Numbered from the stretch's first letter, positions 8,745-18,652 are shown. The stretch: 64,000 bases of DNA from Companilactobacillus kimchiensis (GCF_001438805.1 NZ_JQCF01000001.1:1-64000); one strand, 5' to 3'. Translations and numbers: made by a program. Notes: a model not told the origin generated them from the sequence alone.

Positions 8745-9338
8745 CTACTTTGTATTTAGGCCAACACTATCATGTGAATAATAATTCTCATCAGCAATTG
8801 CGTTCTTAGCAAAGTCAGCAATTGAACTGACAGAAACATTATGTCCCCCAAATGGTTCACCTTTTCTAGTAATTTCGTAATCAACTGGACCATTAGTAAA
8901 CCAACCTGGTCTAATAATTGTATAGTTTAAGTCTGAAGCTTCAATCACATCCGCCGCATCACGATATGAACGTAGCATTGGATTCTCACTAACATTGCCA
9001 CCACCTAAAGAAGCAGGGATCTCATTATAAATTCCCATTGAGGTGATAAAAATCAATCGTGATACATTATTGCGATCCATGGATTGGACAATTTTTCTAG
9101 CAAAGTTACCTAGATTGCCCGATAAAGCTACGAACACTACATCCTGGCCCTCAATTGCATTGTCCAAATCATCATCTTTAGATACATTGCCAGCAATGGC
9201 TGTTTCTCGGTCACCTGGTGTTATTCTACCAGCACTTCTTGCGAACAAAGTAATGTTAGCATTTGTTTCACGGTTCAAAGTTTGACGGACCGCAGAACCA
9301 ACTGTTCCTGTGGCTCCAATAATTAATACGTTTGTCAT
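8745..9338 (-). CDS. NAD(P)-binding atypical SDR
   Basis: A 197-residue Rossmann protein closely related to the one at 4012: GATGTVG nucleotide motif near residue 8, then IIRPGWFTNGP and KGEPFGGH. The start at 9338 is set by GGAAGG seven bases upstream; a longer frame to 9353 would begin at a weak codon. It is last in the run SDR (10450), alcohol dehydrogenase (9368) and this gene, all on the minus strand with short gaps and one shared terminator, so it is probably in an operon with them. Confidence 0.9.
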   Translation of the reverse strand: MTNVLIIGATGTVGSAVRQTLNRETNANITLFARSAGRITPGDRETAIAGNVSKDDDLDNAIEGQDVVFVALSGNLGNFARKIVQSMDRNNVSRLIFITSMGIYNEIPASLGGGNVSENPMLRSYRDAADVIEASDLNYTIIRPGWFTNGPVDYEITRKGEPFGGHNVSVSSIADFAKNAIADENYYSHDSVGLNTK

Positions 9339-9367
9339 TTTTTTACCTTCCAATTCTTGATTAAAAT

Positions 9368-10405
9368 TTATTTTTCACTAATCAAAATCATTGATTTGAT
9401 GGCAGTTCTTTTATCCATCGCATCATAAGCATCTTCAATATGGTCAAGATCAAAGCTCTTGGTAAAGACTTTACCTGGTTCAATTTTTCCGGAGAGTACT
9501 GCATCTAACAATACATTTTTGTCATCAGTAGTGACTGCTGCACTTCCTCCGCGTAAGCCGATATTTCTCCAGAATGGATTGTTAAAATTCATGTTGGCTT
9601 TATGAGGAACGCCGACACGTCCGACAATGGCACCAGGGCGTCCAACATCAATAGCTGTATTAATTGATTGCTCCGTACCAACACATTCAAGCACAGCATC
9701 AGCACCACTGCCTGTTAACTCCATAACCTCAGTGACTGCTTCATCACCACGTTCAGCAATAATATCCGTGGCTCCAAATTCCTTTGCCAATTTTTGTCTG
9801 TCTTCATGACGACTCATAGCAATAATGCGTTTTGCACCAAGTAGTTTTGCAGCCAGCACGCCAGATAAACCAACAGCTCCGTCACCAATAACTACAACCG
9901 TGTCATCTTTCTTTACTTCAGCACTAGTTGCTGCGTGGTAACCAGTTGCCATAACATCAGCTAAAGCCAAAAAGTTATTTAACATATCATCTGAATAATC
10001 TTCAGGTTTTCCAGGAATTTTAACTAATCCCCAATCAGCATTTTCATAGCTAACGTATTCAGCTTGATACCCTCCATCACGTGGTTGGGCATTCAAGCAA
10101 TCTCCGTCAAAGCCTGCCAAACAAGCAGCACAGTGTCCACATCCATGGGTGAATGGAACAATTACAAAATCGCCCTTTTTGATATTCTTCAAATCTGATC
10201 CAACTTCATCGACAATCCCAATTGCCTCATGTCCTGTTAATGAATTTGGTTCACGTTCAGCTATTCCACGGTACCACCATAGATCTGAGCCACAGACACT
10301 TGCTCTGATAACTCTAATAATGGCATCAGTTGATTTTTCTAATTTAGGTTTTTCAACTTCAGTAGTGGACATTTCTCCTGGTTTAATAAAAATGGCTGCT
10401 TTCAT
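9368..10405 (-). CDS. Zinc-dependent alcohol dehydrogenase (MDR family)
   Basis: A 345-residue medium-chain dehydrogenase. Catalytic zinc ligands are Cys38 and the His59-Glu60 pair. The structural zinc site has four cysteines (89, 92, 95, 103). The nucleotide motif is GDGAVG at 174-179. It would oxidise alcohols or reduce aldehydes with NAD(P). The frame runs upstream to a TTG at 10426, but MKAAIFI at 10405 is the normal family start. It lies 29 bases before the atypical SDR and after an SDR with a gap of 44 bases. The three probably form one detoxification operon. Confidence 0.92.
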   Translation of the reverse strand: MKAAIFIKPGEMSTTEVEKPKLEKSTDAIIRVIRASVCGSDLWWYRGIAEREPNSLTGHEAIGIVDEVGSDLKNIKKGDFVIVPFTHGCGHCAACLAGFDGDCLNAQPRDGGYQAEYVSYENADWGLVKIPGKPEDYSDDMLNNFLALADVMATGYHAATSAEVKKDDTVVVIGDGAVGLSGVLAAKLLGAKRIIAMSRHEDRQKLAKEFGATDIIAERGDEAVTEVMELTGSGADAVLECVGTEQSINTAIDVGRPGAIVGRVGVPHKANMNFNNPFWRNIGLRGGSAAVTTDDKNVLLDAVLSGKIEPGKVFTKSFDLDHIEDAYDAMDKRTAIKSMILISEK

Positions 10406-10449
10406 ATGTAAATTCTTCTTTCTCAAACAATTTTATTATAAATCATTTC

Positions 10450-11301
10450 TTATTTGGCACTTCCACTATTTCTAACCTCAGAAATATTTCCATACCAATA
10501 TTGTGCTGTAATACCACCATCAGCCAAAAAGTCACTGCCAGTAATGAATGCTCCTCGACGATCCATCAGTAATTCCGCCAAATCAGCAATTTCATCAGGT
10601 GTACCCGGACGTTTAGTTACCATAGAGTCAAACATCTTTTTATATCCGGCACCGCGAGGTCCATTTAATTCATCAATAGCTAATGGAGTCATAATGATAC
10701 CTGGACTAATAGCGTTAATTCTGGCACCTCTTTCTTGCCACTTAACTGATTCTGCCGCCACGCGTAAGACATTAGTCCTTTTGGCATATTGATAAGCTGC
10801 TAGGGAATCTTTAATTATGTCTTTCTGTAGAATTGGTAGATTCAATAATTCTTCAGTTGGCGTCATGGCTAATTTTTGATTATCTTCTGGTGATAGAGCG
10901 GGCAAACGATGTCCAGATTGTGATGAAATAACGATTCCCGCACCACCTGAAGTCATGACTTTACCAAATTCTTCTAATAAGACAGAAGTTCCATAAAGAT
11001 CAACTTTTAAAATTTGTTCTGGACTAGCTTGTGATGGTGAAACACCAGCCGCATTGACTAATCCCATAATATCTCCCAAACTTTGAGCTTTCGTAACGAC
11101 CCTTTTGATTGATTCACGAGATGAAAGGTCTGCCTTGATGGTTGAAACCACAAATCCCGATTCAGTCAAACGTTGTTTCTGTTCAATTAGTTTTGCTTCA
11201 TTATAGTCAGCAATTAATAACTTGCGGCCAGCAGAAACTCGTCTAACAATTGCTTCTCCAATTGATCCTGCACCAAATAATACGATAACCTCGTTATTCA
11301 T
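10450..11301 (-). CDS. Short-chain dehydrogenase/reductase
   Basis: A 283-residue classical SDR. The nucleotide motif GAGSIG is at residues 10-15, the fold motif is VNAAGVS, and the catalytic Tyr/Lys pair is in YQYAK. The C-terminal half has the usual INAISPGIIMTPL and GSDFLADGG motifs. It would reduce or oxidise a small alcohol or ketone with NAD(P)H. It leads the three-gene minus-strand run. A 9-bp inverted repeat lies upstream (11321-11357), so it is probably controlled at that promoter. Confidence 0.93.
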   Translation of the reverse strand: MNNEVIVLFGAGSIGEAIVRRVSAGRKLLIADYNEAKLIEQKQRLTESGFVVSTIKADLSSRESIKRVVTKAQSLGDIMGLVNAAGVSPSQASPEQILKVDLYGTSVLLEEFGKVMTSGGAGIVISSQSGHRLPALSPEDNQKLAMTPTEELLNLPILQKDIIKDSLAAYQYAKRTNVLRVAAESVKWQERGARINAISPGIIMTPLAIDELNGPRGAGYKKMFDSMVTKRPGTPDEIADLAELLMDRRGAFITGSDFLADGGITAQYWYGNISEVRNSGSAK

Positions 11302-11320
11302 TTATATATACCTCATTTAT

Positions 11321-11357
11321 TTTTGATTGATTTACAAGTGCCATCTTACAATCAAAA
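11321..11357. promoter_or_regulatory. Candidate operator upstream of the SDR
   Basis: A perfect inverted repeat, TTTTGATTG (11321-11329) and CAATCAAAA (11349-11357), lies 20 bases upstream of the SDR start. It is a candidate site for the TetR regulator encoded at 11604, which is the nearest upstream regulator. Confidence 0.4.
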
Positions 11358-11497
11358 TTAAGATTGACCAATTCCAAATCAATCAACAATTGATAAGATT
11401 TACTTATATGTTGATTTTATTTAGTAGAATGAATCAATAATAGTCATTAATATCCGAATTTAGACGATCAAAAAAAGACTGGAACTCAAATTAAGGC

Positions 11498-11540
11498 AAA
11501 TAAGCCGCAGTAATCGTATTCTGATTACTGCGGCTTATTT
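11498..11540. terminator. Long perfect hairpin terminator
   Basis: Eighteen bases at 11498-11515 pair perfectly with 11523-11540. It follows the TetR gene ending at 11604 on the minus strand. Confidence 0.75.
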
Positions 11541-11603
11541 GTTATGTTGTGTTCCACGCTTATGCTGCATGTTTAAATTTAAAAGCAGTTATGTCCCAAA
11601 CTC
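11541..11603 (-). repeat. Terminator-associated repeat, copy 2
   Basis: On the minus strand, immediately after the TetR stop, the segment starts AAGAGTTTGGGACATAACTG and leads into a long hairpin. The sequence is divergent from copies 1 and 3, but the position and the start motif are alike. Confidence 0.4.
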
Positions 11604-12188
11604 TTAATTATTTAATTTCAAAAAATCATCAACTCCACCTTGCATCAAGGCAGTCGCTGATTCAATAACATCTTCGAGTGATTCTTTCTTACCTTGATTT
11701 ATCCATTGTTTGTAGACATTCAACCCTGTCTGTTCAACAAAATTCAACAAGATCCTTTTTTCCCAATTTTTCAACAGATTGAATTCCTTTGATTCTCCCC
11801 AAGTTGAATTCATCACGCTATCAATCATCTGCTGACGAATCCCGACATAATTACCAACTGAACTAGCCGTGATTCGATCATATGCTTCACCTTGTTTTGC
11901 TGAATATGTAAAAAAAGACCGCACACTTTTTCCTAAATCACGTGGATACTGAAGTTTCCTAACCTCTTCTAAAAATCCCTTGGCATATTGAGCTTGCATT
12001 TCGGCCAACAGATCATCAAGAGTAGGATAGTATCGATAAAAAGTTTTTTTATTAATTTGGGCCATTTCAGACAATTCTTTAACAGTGATTTTTTGATATT
12101 CTTTTTCACAAATTAACTTTTCAAATGCCATATAAATACTAGAAATAGTTCGTTGTACCCGTAAATCTTCATACCCTGTTAATTTCAT
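11604..12188 (-). CDS. TetR/AcrR-family regulator
   Basis: A 194-residue TetR regulator: residues about 10-60 form the DNA-binding helix-turn-helix, with ITVKELSEMAQINKKTFYRYY as the recognition region, and the rest is a ligand domain. It lies upstream of the SDR-alcohol dehydrogenase operon on the same strand, separated by a strong hairpin. The 11321-11357 inverted repeat may be its operator. Ligand unknown. Confidence 0.9.
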   Translation of the reverse strand: MKLTGYEDLRVQRTISSIYMAFEKLICEKEYQKITVKELSEMAQINKKTFYRYYPTLDDLLAEMQAQYAKGFLEEVRKLQYPRDLGKSVRSFFTYSAKQGEAYDRITASSVGNYVGIRQQMIDSVMNSTWGESKEFNLLKNWEKRILLNFVEQTGLNVYKQWINQGKKESLEDVIESATALMQGGVDDFLKLNN

Positions 12189-12334
12189 CGTATTTCACCC
12201 TTTCTATGATAATCTCAATTCTTTTAATATACCGGTTAATCCAATTTCAGATATTACCTATTAGGATTTTTATAGTTAAGTTATGATATTTTGAAGGGTA
12301 TTTAACTTACTCCAATTATTCATTTCCGTAAATT

Positions 12335-14527
12335 TTATTTATCTTTGCGCATAGTCAATTGAATTCGATTACGATTTTTATCAACACTGAGAACCCAAAC
12401 GGTCACAATATCACCAATCGTCACTACAGTACTAGGATCACTGACAAAATGATTCGACAACTGTGAAATATGAACCAATCCATCTTGTTTAACACCAATA
12501 TCAACAAAGGCGCCAAAATCGATCACATTTCTGACGGTTCCTTGAAGTTCCATTCCTGGTTTCAAATCTGCCATGGTCAAAACATCTTGACGCAATAATG
12601 GTGCTGGCATACTGTCACGCAAATCACGACCTGGTTTACTCAAGCCAGCAATAATATCAGTTAATGTTGCTTCACCAATGTCTAATTGTTGTGACCATTC
12701 ATTCAGATTCAACTGTTTTAATTGATTTTGAAGTTCAGCAGTACCAATAGAACTATCCGTGGCCGCAATACCCTTTAATAACTTTCGGGTTGCTCCATAA
12801 CTTTCTGGATGAATATCAGTATTATCCAAAGGGTCACTACCCGCGATGATTCTTAGAAAGCCGACTGCTTGTTGATAGGCTTTAGGTCCCAAACGTGGGA
12901 CATCTTTCAATACCTGACGCTTATCGTATGAACCATTTTCATTCCGGAACTTCACAATATTTTTAGCGGTTGTAGCTGTTAAACCAGAGATGTGCGTTAA
13001 TAATTCTGGACTAGCGGTATTAACATTGACACCAACTTGGTTAACTGCCGTTTCCACTACTCGGTCCAATTGTTCATCCAATGATTTTTCAGGAACATCA
13101 TGTTGATATTGACCAACACCAATGGCTTTGGGATCAACTTTGATCAATTCTGCTAAAGGATCTTGCAGACGACGACCAATACTAATAGCGGAACGTTCTT
13201 CAACATGTAGATCAGCAAACTCTGCCCGGGCATTAGCACTGGCTGAATAAACTGAAGCACCAGCCTCATTGACGATGACGTAATATACTGGATGATCCAA
13301 AGTTTTCAAAATTTCACTGACAAACTCTTCAGACTCACGACTAGCTGTTCCATTACCAATAGCAATCATTTGAACATGATACTTTTCTAGTAATTCTCTA
13401 AACTCTGGTCCAGCTGCCGTTCGTTGTTTACTGCTAGCGGGCTTGTGCGGATAAATGACTTGCTTAGCTAAAAATTGTCCATTGGCATCCATGATGGCTA
13501 ACTTACAACCAGTTCGATAGGCTGGATCAAATCCCATCACTACTTTGCCCTTCAATGGTGCTTGCATCAAAAGATGATAAAGATTATTACCAAAGACTTG
13601 AATCGCGTGTTCATCAGCTTTATCAGATAGTTGGCGACGTAATTCACGTTCAATTGAGGGACCGATGAATCTTTTATATGCATCTTCAAAAGCATCAGTA
13701 ACCTTAATAACTGCAGGTCCTTGATGTTGTCTGATCAACTTAGAATATCCATACTTCAAAATTTGGGTTGAATCAACTGCAATTCCAACTGTCAAAATTT
13801 TCTCACGTTCACCACGATTGATGGCTAAAGTACGATATGGTGGGACTTGTTTCAAAGCTTGAGTAAAGTCGTAATAAGTTTCATAAACTTGTTCTTCATC
13901 TTTTTCCTTAGCGCCACGTTTGACCTTACTAGTCAATTCTCCATTTTGCCAAGTGTAACCACGGATCCATTCACGGAAATCAGCTCGATCACTAATATTC
14001 TCCGCTAAAATTTCGTTAACACCAGCCCAAACAGCTGTTAAATCTGGCAAATCCTTATCATCAGCAATGAATGTTTTAGCTTTAGCATCCAGACCACTCT
14101 TAGGAAAAGTCAATAACCATTTGGATAATGGTTCTAATCCAGCTTCACGCGCAATCGTCGCTTTGGTTCGACGTTTTTGTTTATAAGGAAGATAGAGATC
14201 CTCAACTTGTTGTAAAGCAGTTGATTGTTCCAATTGCTTCTTTAAATCAGCTGTTAACTTACCCTGTTCCTGAATCAGTTTCAAAACATCATCACGGCGT
14301 TTATTAAGTTTCAACAATCGCTTGGCTTCATCTTCAATATCGCGAATGGCAACTTCATCCAATGTTCCTGTTCGCTCTTTTCGGTAACGAGCAATAAACG
14401 GCACAGTATTTCCTTCATCTAATAGAGTCAATACTGCTTGAATCTGTTGCACTCGATATTGGTTCAATTGTTGGTGAACTGGTTGAGCCAATTCGACCAT
14501 GTTAGTTTCTTCCTGTTTTGTTGCCAT
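12335..14527 (-). CDS. tex: Tex-family S1 RNA-binding protein
   Basis: A 730-residue cytosolic protein with the Tex (YdcI) order: N-terminal helical region with VPFIARYRKERTGTLDE, a YqgF/RNase H-like core (MGFDPAYRTGC), helix-hairpin-helix motifs (NVNTASPELLTHI and RLGPKAY) and a C-terminal S1 domain (LQGTVRNVIDFGAFVDIGV). It is a transcription-associated nucleic-acid-binding protein in other bacteria. The length is normal. GGAGGG precedes the ATG. Surrounding gaps suggest it is transcribed alone. Confidence 0.97.
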   Translation of the reverse strand: MATKQEETNMVELAQPVHQQLNQYRVQQIQAVLTLLDEGNTVPFIARYRKERTGTLDEVAIRDIEDEAKRLLKLNKRRDDVLKLIQEQGKLTADLKKQLEQSTALQQVEDLYLPYKQKRRTKATIAREAGLEPLSKWLLTFPKSGLDAKAKTFIADDKDLPDLTAVWAGVNEILAENISDRADFREWIRGYTWQNGELTSKVKRGAKEKDEEQVYETYYDFTQALKQVPPYRTLAINRGEREKILTVGIAVDSTQILKYGYSKLIRQHQGPAVIKVTDAFEDAYKRFIGPSIERELRRQLSDKADEHAIQVFGNNLYHLLMQAPLKGKVVMGFDPAYRTGCKLAIMDANGQFLAKQVIYPHKPASSKQRTAAGPEFRELLEKYHVQMIAIGNGTASRESEEFVSEILKTLDHPVYYVIVNEAGASVYSASANARAEFADLHVEERSAISIGRRLQDPLAELIKVDPKAIGVGQYQHDVPEKSLDEQLDRVVETAVNQVGVNVNTASPELLTHISGLTATTAKNIVKFRNENGSYDKRQVLKDVPRLGPKAYQQAVGFLRIIAGSDPLDNTDIHPESYGATRKLLKGIAATDSSIGTAELQNQLKQLNLNEWSQQLDIGEATLTDIIAGLSKPGRDLRDSMPAPLLRQDVLTMADLKPGMELQGTVRNVIDFGAFVDIGVKQDGLVHISQLSNHFVSDPSTVVTIGDIVTVWVLSVDKNRNRIQLTMRKDK

Positions 14528-14683
14528 GTAGCCCTCCGTTGTCGAAATCTCTTGATTAATTAAGTATTCCTATTATATCACGACAGGTTTCGAAGCTAAG
14601 AATCGTCAGTACCAAAAAGAATCCTAACATATATCAGATTCAATTCTGATTGTTAAGACTCTTTTTATATCATCTTTAGCGAT

Positions 14684-16351
14684 TTATTTGATGGAAATCG
14701 TAATACTTGAGGCATCTTTAGCATTCGAAACTATTGTTTGTTCTGCGGTTTGAGCTTTGTCTTGTAAAGCTTGATTACCCTTGTAATTAGTATGAATCTC
14801 AAATTGTGGGAAATCTGATGAACTTACATCTAAACGTAATTTACTGCCTTTAGATAAGAAATAACTAATTCCCCAAGTATCTAACTCAATATTTGCTAAA
14901 GTATTCGGTTGATAATCTGTCGTGTTAGCAGCAATTGTCGTTGCTTGAGTTCTAATATTGTAAGTCTTGCCATCAGGTAAAATCGTACTCAATTTGATTA
15001 CAAACTCAGTATCCTCAGCACTAGATTTAACATTCAAATTAGCTTTGATTGAACTGTCCAAATGCAGATCTTTTTCTAGCGGTTCACTGACAAAACTCAT
15101 CACATCAGCACGTGTTCCGATAGCCGGTTGTTCTTGACTACCAACTAGATTCATCGAATGTAACATGGCTTCCCCACCTACTGATATAACCGGATTACTT
15201 GGATCGTAAAGATAAGTTGTTTCACCAGTTTTTCCTTGTGGTTTATTAGAATTCAATTGTTTCTGATCACCGGAAAAGTCTAAATACCACGTCAATTGTC
15301 TTTTAGCAGTTGCTGTTTGCCAGTTTTCTTCATGCCACTGATCACTACCAACCTCATAAGTCATCAATTTGCCAGGCTTATCTTCACCCTTGACCAATTT
15401 TTCATCAAACCAGTTCAACATCAAGCCCATTTCATTACGCATCATTTTATCAGTTGAACGTCCATAGATAGAATTTTGTCCAAAATGATTCCAGCCACCG
15501 ATTTCCAAATTACTCTTTAATTGCGTTTCCTTTGGTAATTGTTTAAAGGTCGTCATAGAATTTTGGAAATGATGGTCATACCAAGCATCAGAAATAAAGA
15601 GTGGAATCGTCACATTTTCAGCAACGGCTGCCAATTCCTTTAACGCTGTTGTGGACCAATAATGGTCTGTTTCTTTAGGACTCTTCAAAACATCACGATA
15701 CCAATCTAATTTTTGACCCCAAAAATCAACATCGACCGTATATTGAGGTAAATGTCTGTATGATTCGAAATAATCAGTATCAATTTTGAATCCAGCATTG
15801 TCCATTGCCCAACTAGTCACGATATCAGGCTTTGTTAGACCATCTTGATAATTTGAAATATTGCCATGCATTCCGTAATTACTCAAATACATTGTTTTCA
15901 TTTTAGCAGGAACTTTGTCAGCGATAGCCCAACCAGTCATGGCTAAATATGAACTACCGTAGAAGCCCATTGTTTTGACCCAATCTTGATCATTTAACCA
16001 GTTAACTAAATCCAAACCATCTTTTCGTTCGTTGATCAATGGTTGCCACTCACCTTCTGAACCACCGATTCCACGGCAGAATTGGAAGACGTAAGCAAAA
16101 CCTAATTTAGCAACTTCTTGACCGATGATTCTGTTCATTGGGTCTTGAGCTGCATAAGGTCCTCTTTGGACGATTGTTGGCCAAAAACCATTGTCTTCTG
16201 GTAGAAAAGCATAGGTTCTCAGTTTTACCCCATCAGCCATGGTAACGGTAAATTCTTTAAAAACTGGTTCATCGTATTTTGGGGGAAGACCGGCATTTCT
16301 AATTCCGGAAATAAATTGATTAATATATTCTTGATATTCCGCTTCATCCAT
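14684..16351 (-). CDS. CocE/NonD-type hydrolase (X-Pro dipeptidyl-peptidase S15 fold)
   Basis: A 555-residue alpha/beta hydrolase of the CocE/S15 group. The nucleophile is Ser134 in GSSYLA; the acid is probably Asp in ISDAWYDHH and the base the His in GWNHFG. The C-terminal half is the jelly-roll domain typical of the family. Substrates may be acyl esters or X-Pro peptides; this is not decidable here. It follows the MerR gene by five bases and is probably cotranscribed and controlled with it. No signal peptide is visible, so it is cytosolic. Confidence 0.92.
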   Translation of the reverse strand: MDEAEYQEYINQFISGIRNAGLPPKYDEPVFKEFTVTMADGVKLRTYAFLPEDNGFWPTIVQRGPYAAQDPMNRIIGQEVAKLGFAYVFQFCRGIGGSEGEWQPLINERKDGLDLVNWLNDQDWVKTMGFYGSSYLAMTGWAIADKVPAKMKTMYLSNYGMHGNISNYQDGLTKPDIVTSWAMDNAGFKIDTDYFESYRHLPQYTVDVDFWGQKLDWYRDVLKSPKETDHYWSTTALKELAAVAENVTIPLFISDAWYDHHFQNSMTTFKQLPKETQLKSNLEIGGWNHFGQNSIYGRSTDKMMRNEMGLMLNWFDEKLVKGEDKPGKLMTYEVGSDQWHEENWQTATAKRQLTWYLDFSGDQKQLNSNKPQGKTGETTYLYDPSNPVISVGGEAMLHSMNLVGSQEQPAIGTRADVMSFVSEPLEKDLHLDSSIKANLNVKSSAEDTEFVIKLSTILPDGKTYNIRTQATTIAANTTDYQPNTLANIELDTWGISYFLSKGSKLRLDVSSSDFPQFEIHTNYKGNQALQDKAQTAEQTIVSNAKDASSITISIK

Positions 16352-16356
16352 ATTGA

Positions 16357-16797
16357 TTATGCTTCTTCCTGATTTTTATCGTCGATAGAAAATGAGACAT
16401 CCTCATCGTTAATGGTGGCAACGATTTGTTGTTCTGGATGATCTTTGATTGGCTCCAAGAAAATTTTTAAACCATCAGAATCTTCCTCAAACCCTCGATA
16501 GCTCTTAGAAAGTAATGTTCCCAGAGCCTGCGATTGAACAGACATCCCTTCTGCTACTTGGGCAGCCTTTTCTAAAGACAGTCCAGCTCGATTAAAATGT
16601 GCCATGGTAATTACTTTGATAGTTGTACTGACACTGTACTGTCGTGAGTTATTAGCCTTTTCAGCATCTGACTCTATCAAGCCTTTTGACTCCCAATACC
16701 GTAGTTGCCGTGAAGTAACTCCTGCAATATTAGCGACCTGTGTAATTCCTAATAACACCTTATTGAACGTATCATATGGATTAAAATCTTCAGCCAT
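16357..16797 (-). CDS. MerR-family regulator
   Basis: A 146-residue MerR-type regulator with the winged helix-turn-helix at residues about 17-45 (VANIAGVTSRQLRYWESKGL). The RQLRYWE form is that of the GlnR/TnrA-like side of the family, but the rest is not GlnR. It lies five bases upstream of the hydrolase. A palindrome at 16842-16860 overlaps its promoter and fits autoregulation. Confidence 0.9.
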   Translation of the reverse strand: MAEDFNPYDTFNKVLLGITQVANIAGVTSRQLRYWESKGLIESDAEKANNSRQYSVSTTIKVITMAHFNRAGLSLEKAAQVAEGMSVQSQALGTLLSKSYRGFEEDSDGLKIFLEPIKDHPEQQIVATINDEDVSFSIDDKNQEEA

Positions 16798-16841
16798 GAT
16801 CTGTCACCTCTTTATCGGTACTTTATACTTGTTCGAAATAA

Positions 16842-16860
16842 TTGTCAATCTCATTGACAA
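16842..16860 (-). promoter_or_regulatory. MerR operator (GlnR-box-like palindrome)
   Basis: TTGTCAAT (16842-16849) and ATTGACAA (16853-16860) form a perfect palindrome across three bases. It also fits the TGTNA-N7-TNACA form bound by GlnR/TnrA. On the minus strand it supplies a TTGACA -35, with a TATAAA-like -10 about 15 bases on. It is the likely autoregulatory site of the MerR gene. Confidence 0.55.
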
Positions 16861-16958
16861 AAAATAATATAATGATTTCTTATTTCTAATGCTTAACAAA
16901 GATGATATCTTATTAATAGAACATGAGGTAATTATTGCCTAATCGTGAGGTTTAAACT

Positions 16959-17363
16959 ATGAATCAAATAGAAAAAAGCTTTTATAATCCCGAGAAGAAT
17001 ACGACTGAAATATACTTTGAAAAGTGGATCATGGAGAAATGCAAGGTAAAATATGTTGATAGCCTACTTGTTAATCATCATTATTGGCAAGATTCCGATG
17101 GTGAGTTATGGGCTGATTTTAATAATCCCATGGAAAACGTAAAAGCTGATTTTAATGCCTATAGGGAACGTAAGAAATTTATGAATCCCCAAAACATAAA
17201 GAAACTAAGAAATGATCTCAATTTAACCATAAGGGAATTTGCAGAGCTAACCGGTCTCGGATATTTCAGTATCTCTCAAATTGAGAATAATCAGCGGGTA
17301 CAAACAAAATATCAAGATATGATGTTTAAATCAATAAAAGAACAATATGAAACAATAGAATAA
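16959..17363 (+). CDS. Helix-turn-helix (XRE) protein
   Basis: A 134-residue protein whose last 60 residues form an XRE/HigA-like helix-turn-helix (LNLTIREFAELTGLGYFSIS, then QIENNQR). The first 75 residues are aromatic and charged and match no family I recognise. The C-terminal placement of the DNA-binding part resembles antitoxins of HigA/MqsA type, but no toxin gene is adjacent and no zinc-binding cysteines are present. It may be an orphan regulator. It is divergent from the MerR gene and ends at a convergent terminator. Confidence 0.75.
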   Translation: MNQIEKSFYNPEKNTTEIYFEKWIMEKCKVKYVDSLLVNHHYWQDSDGELWADFNNPMENVKADFNAYRERKKFMNPQNIKKLRNDLNLTIREFAELTGLGYFSISQIENNQRVQTKYQDMMFKSIKEQYETIE

Positions 17364-17421
17364 ATATCTACAAATAAATAACATGATAACTTAATAGACA
17401 TACGGAAAAAATGAACCATAA

Positions 17422-17470
17422 AAATAGATCCCTAGCCTAATTTTTCATAAGTTAGAGATCTATTTATTTT
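17422..17470. terminator. Convergent terminator
   Basis: Nine bases at 17422-17430 pair with 17457-17465, followed by T-rich sequence. The inner part pairs only partly. It lies between converging genes. Confidence 0.6.
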
Positions 17471-17479
17471 CCAAATATT

Positions 17480-18454
17480 TTATTTTTTCATTAATTCAAT
17501 TATTATATTCTGTGCATCTTTTGCTTCTGGAGTTGGATACATTGGATAAACATGATTCAACCCTGATCCTATATACTTTGTTACCTTAACATCATTTTTC
17601 CGTAATTTTTTGTATAGCTTATTTACATCTGGATAAAATAGCTCCCGCGTTCCCACAAATAACGTAACATTTTTTAACCCTTTCATATTCCCATTTATTG
17701 GTGAAACGTGATAATCATTAACGTCCAAATTACCAGCCCATGATTTACCTTCGACTCGTAATTCATCAATTCCTAGGATTGGATCTTTAGATTCATATTT
17801 TTCTTCAGATTTATTGGACTGTGTTATATCGATCCATGGTGAAATTAATATTAATTTATCTGGTTGGGCAATTTTCTTTTGGGAAAATGATTCAGCTAAT
17901 CCTAAAGCAAGTCCCCCACCAGCACTGTCACCAGTTAAAATAATTTTCTTTTGATAATGTTGACTCATCTTTTGGTAAAGTTCCGTCAATAAATTATAGC
18001 TAGTTTTCCATGTCTTGTGTGGTGCCGAGGGGTACATCGGTATTACCACTGGTGAATCGCTTTTAGTTGCAATATTATCGATTGCTTTTAATTGAAATGA
18101 ACTCACTTGATGAACATATGCGCCACCGTGAAGATATAACATAGCCGATTTATTCTTACCTTCAGGATTAAAAATATAAACCGGCATGTCATGAAAGTTT
18201 ATTTTTCTATAACTACTAGTCAATTTTAAATTCTTCGGTAATTTATATTTTTGATTACCCAAACGTTTCTCTTGAGCCAAAAAAGATTCCGTTTCTTTGG
18301 TAGATTTTTTATTAACATCGACTCTCAAATAAATTTCTGACACTGTTGCCATAACTGACCGATGATAATACAAGTGAGATACTGTGAACAAACTGATCCA
18401 TATTAACCCCATCAAGCTCAATATTATGATTAGACTCTTTTTTAAAAGTTTCAT
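17480..18454 (-). CDS. Membrane-anchored alpha/beta hydrolase (HSL-type esterase)
   Basis: A 324-residue hydrolase with an N-terminal membrane segment (about 8-25) and no clear cleavage site, so it is probably anchored with its catalytic domain outside. Oxyanion motif HGGAY is at 109-113 and the nucleophile Ser177 is in GDSAGG, both typical of hormone-sensitive-lipase-like carboxylesterases; the base is the His in GLNHVYP. It should cleave short acyl esters. It is divergent from a TetR gene that may control it. Confidence 0.9.
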   Translation of the reverse strand: MKLLKKSLIIILSLMGLIWISLFTVSHLYYHRSVMATVSEIYLRVDVNKKSTKETESFLAQEKRLGNQKYKLPKNLKLTSSYRKINFHDMPVYIFNPEGKNKSAMLYLHGGAYVHQVSSFQLKAIDNIATKSDSPVVIPMYPSAPHKTWKTSYNLLTELYQKMSQHYQKKIILTGDSAGGGLALGLAESFSQKKIAQPDKLILISPWIDITQSNKSEEKYESKDPILGIDELRVEGKSWAGNLDVNDYHVSPINGNMKGLKNVTLFVGTRELFYPDVNKLYKKLRKNDVKVTKYIGSGLNHVYPMYPTPEAKDAQNIIIELMKK

Positions 18455-18652
18455 TGATTCCTCCGATAGAACATTTATATTATCCTATGGTAAAATACTT
18501 TCATAATATTACAATGGATTACCAATCCGACTAAACAAAAGAGAGGATATTGTCCTATCACAAATAAGAAACAATTAAACGCTTTACAAACAGCCAATCG
18601 GGAATCACATACAATAACTCGAGAATCAATTCGACAAGCACTCTTTTTATTA

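Noticed and set aside
16959-17363. Antitoxin of a type II toxin-antitoxin pair
   Set aside because: The C-terminal helix-turn-helix fits, but no toxin-like gene lies next to it on either side.
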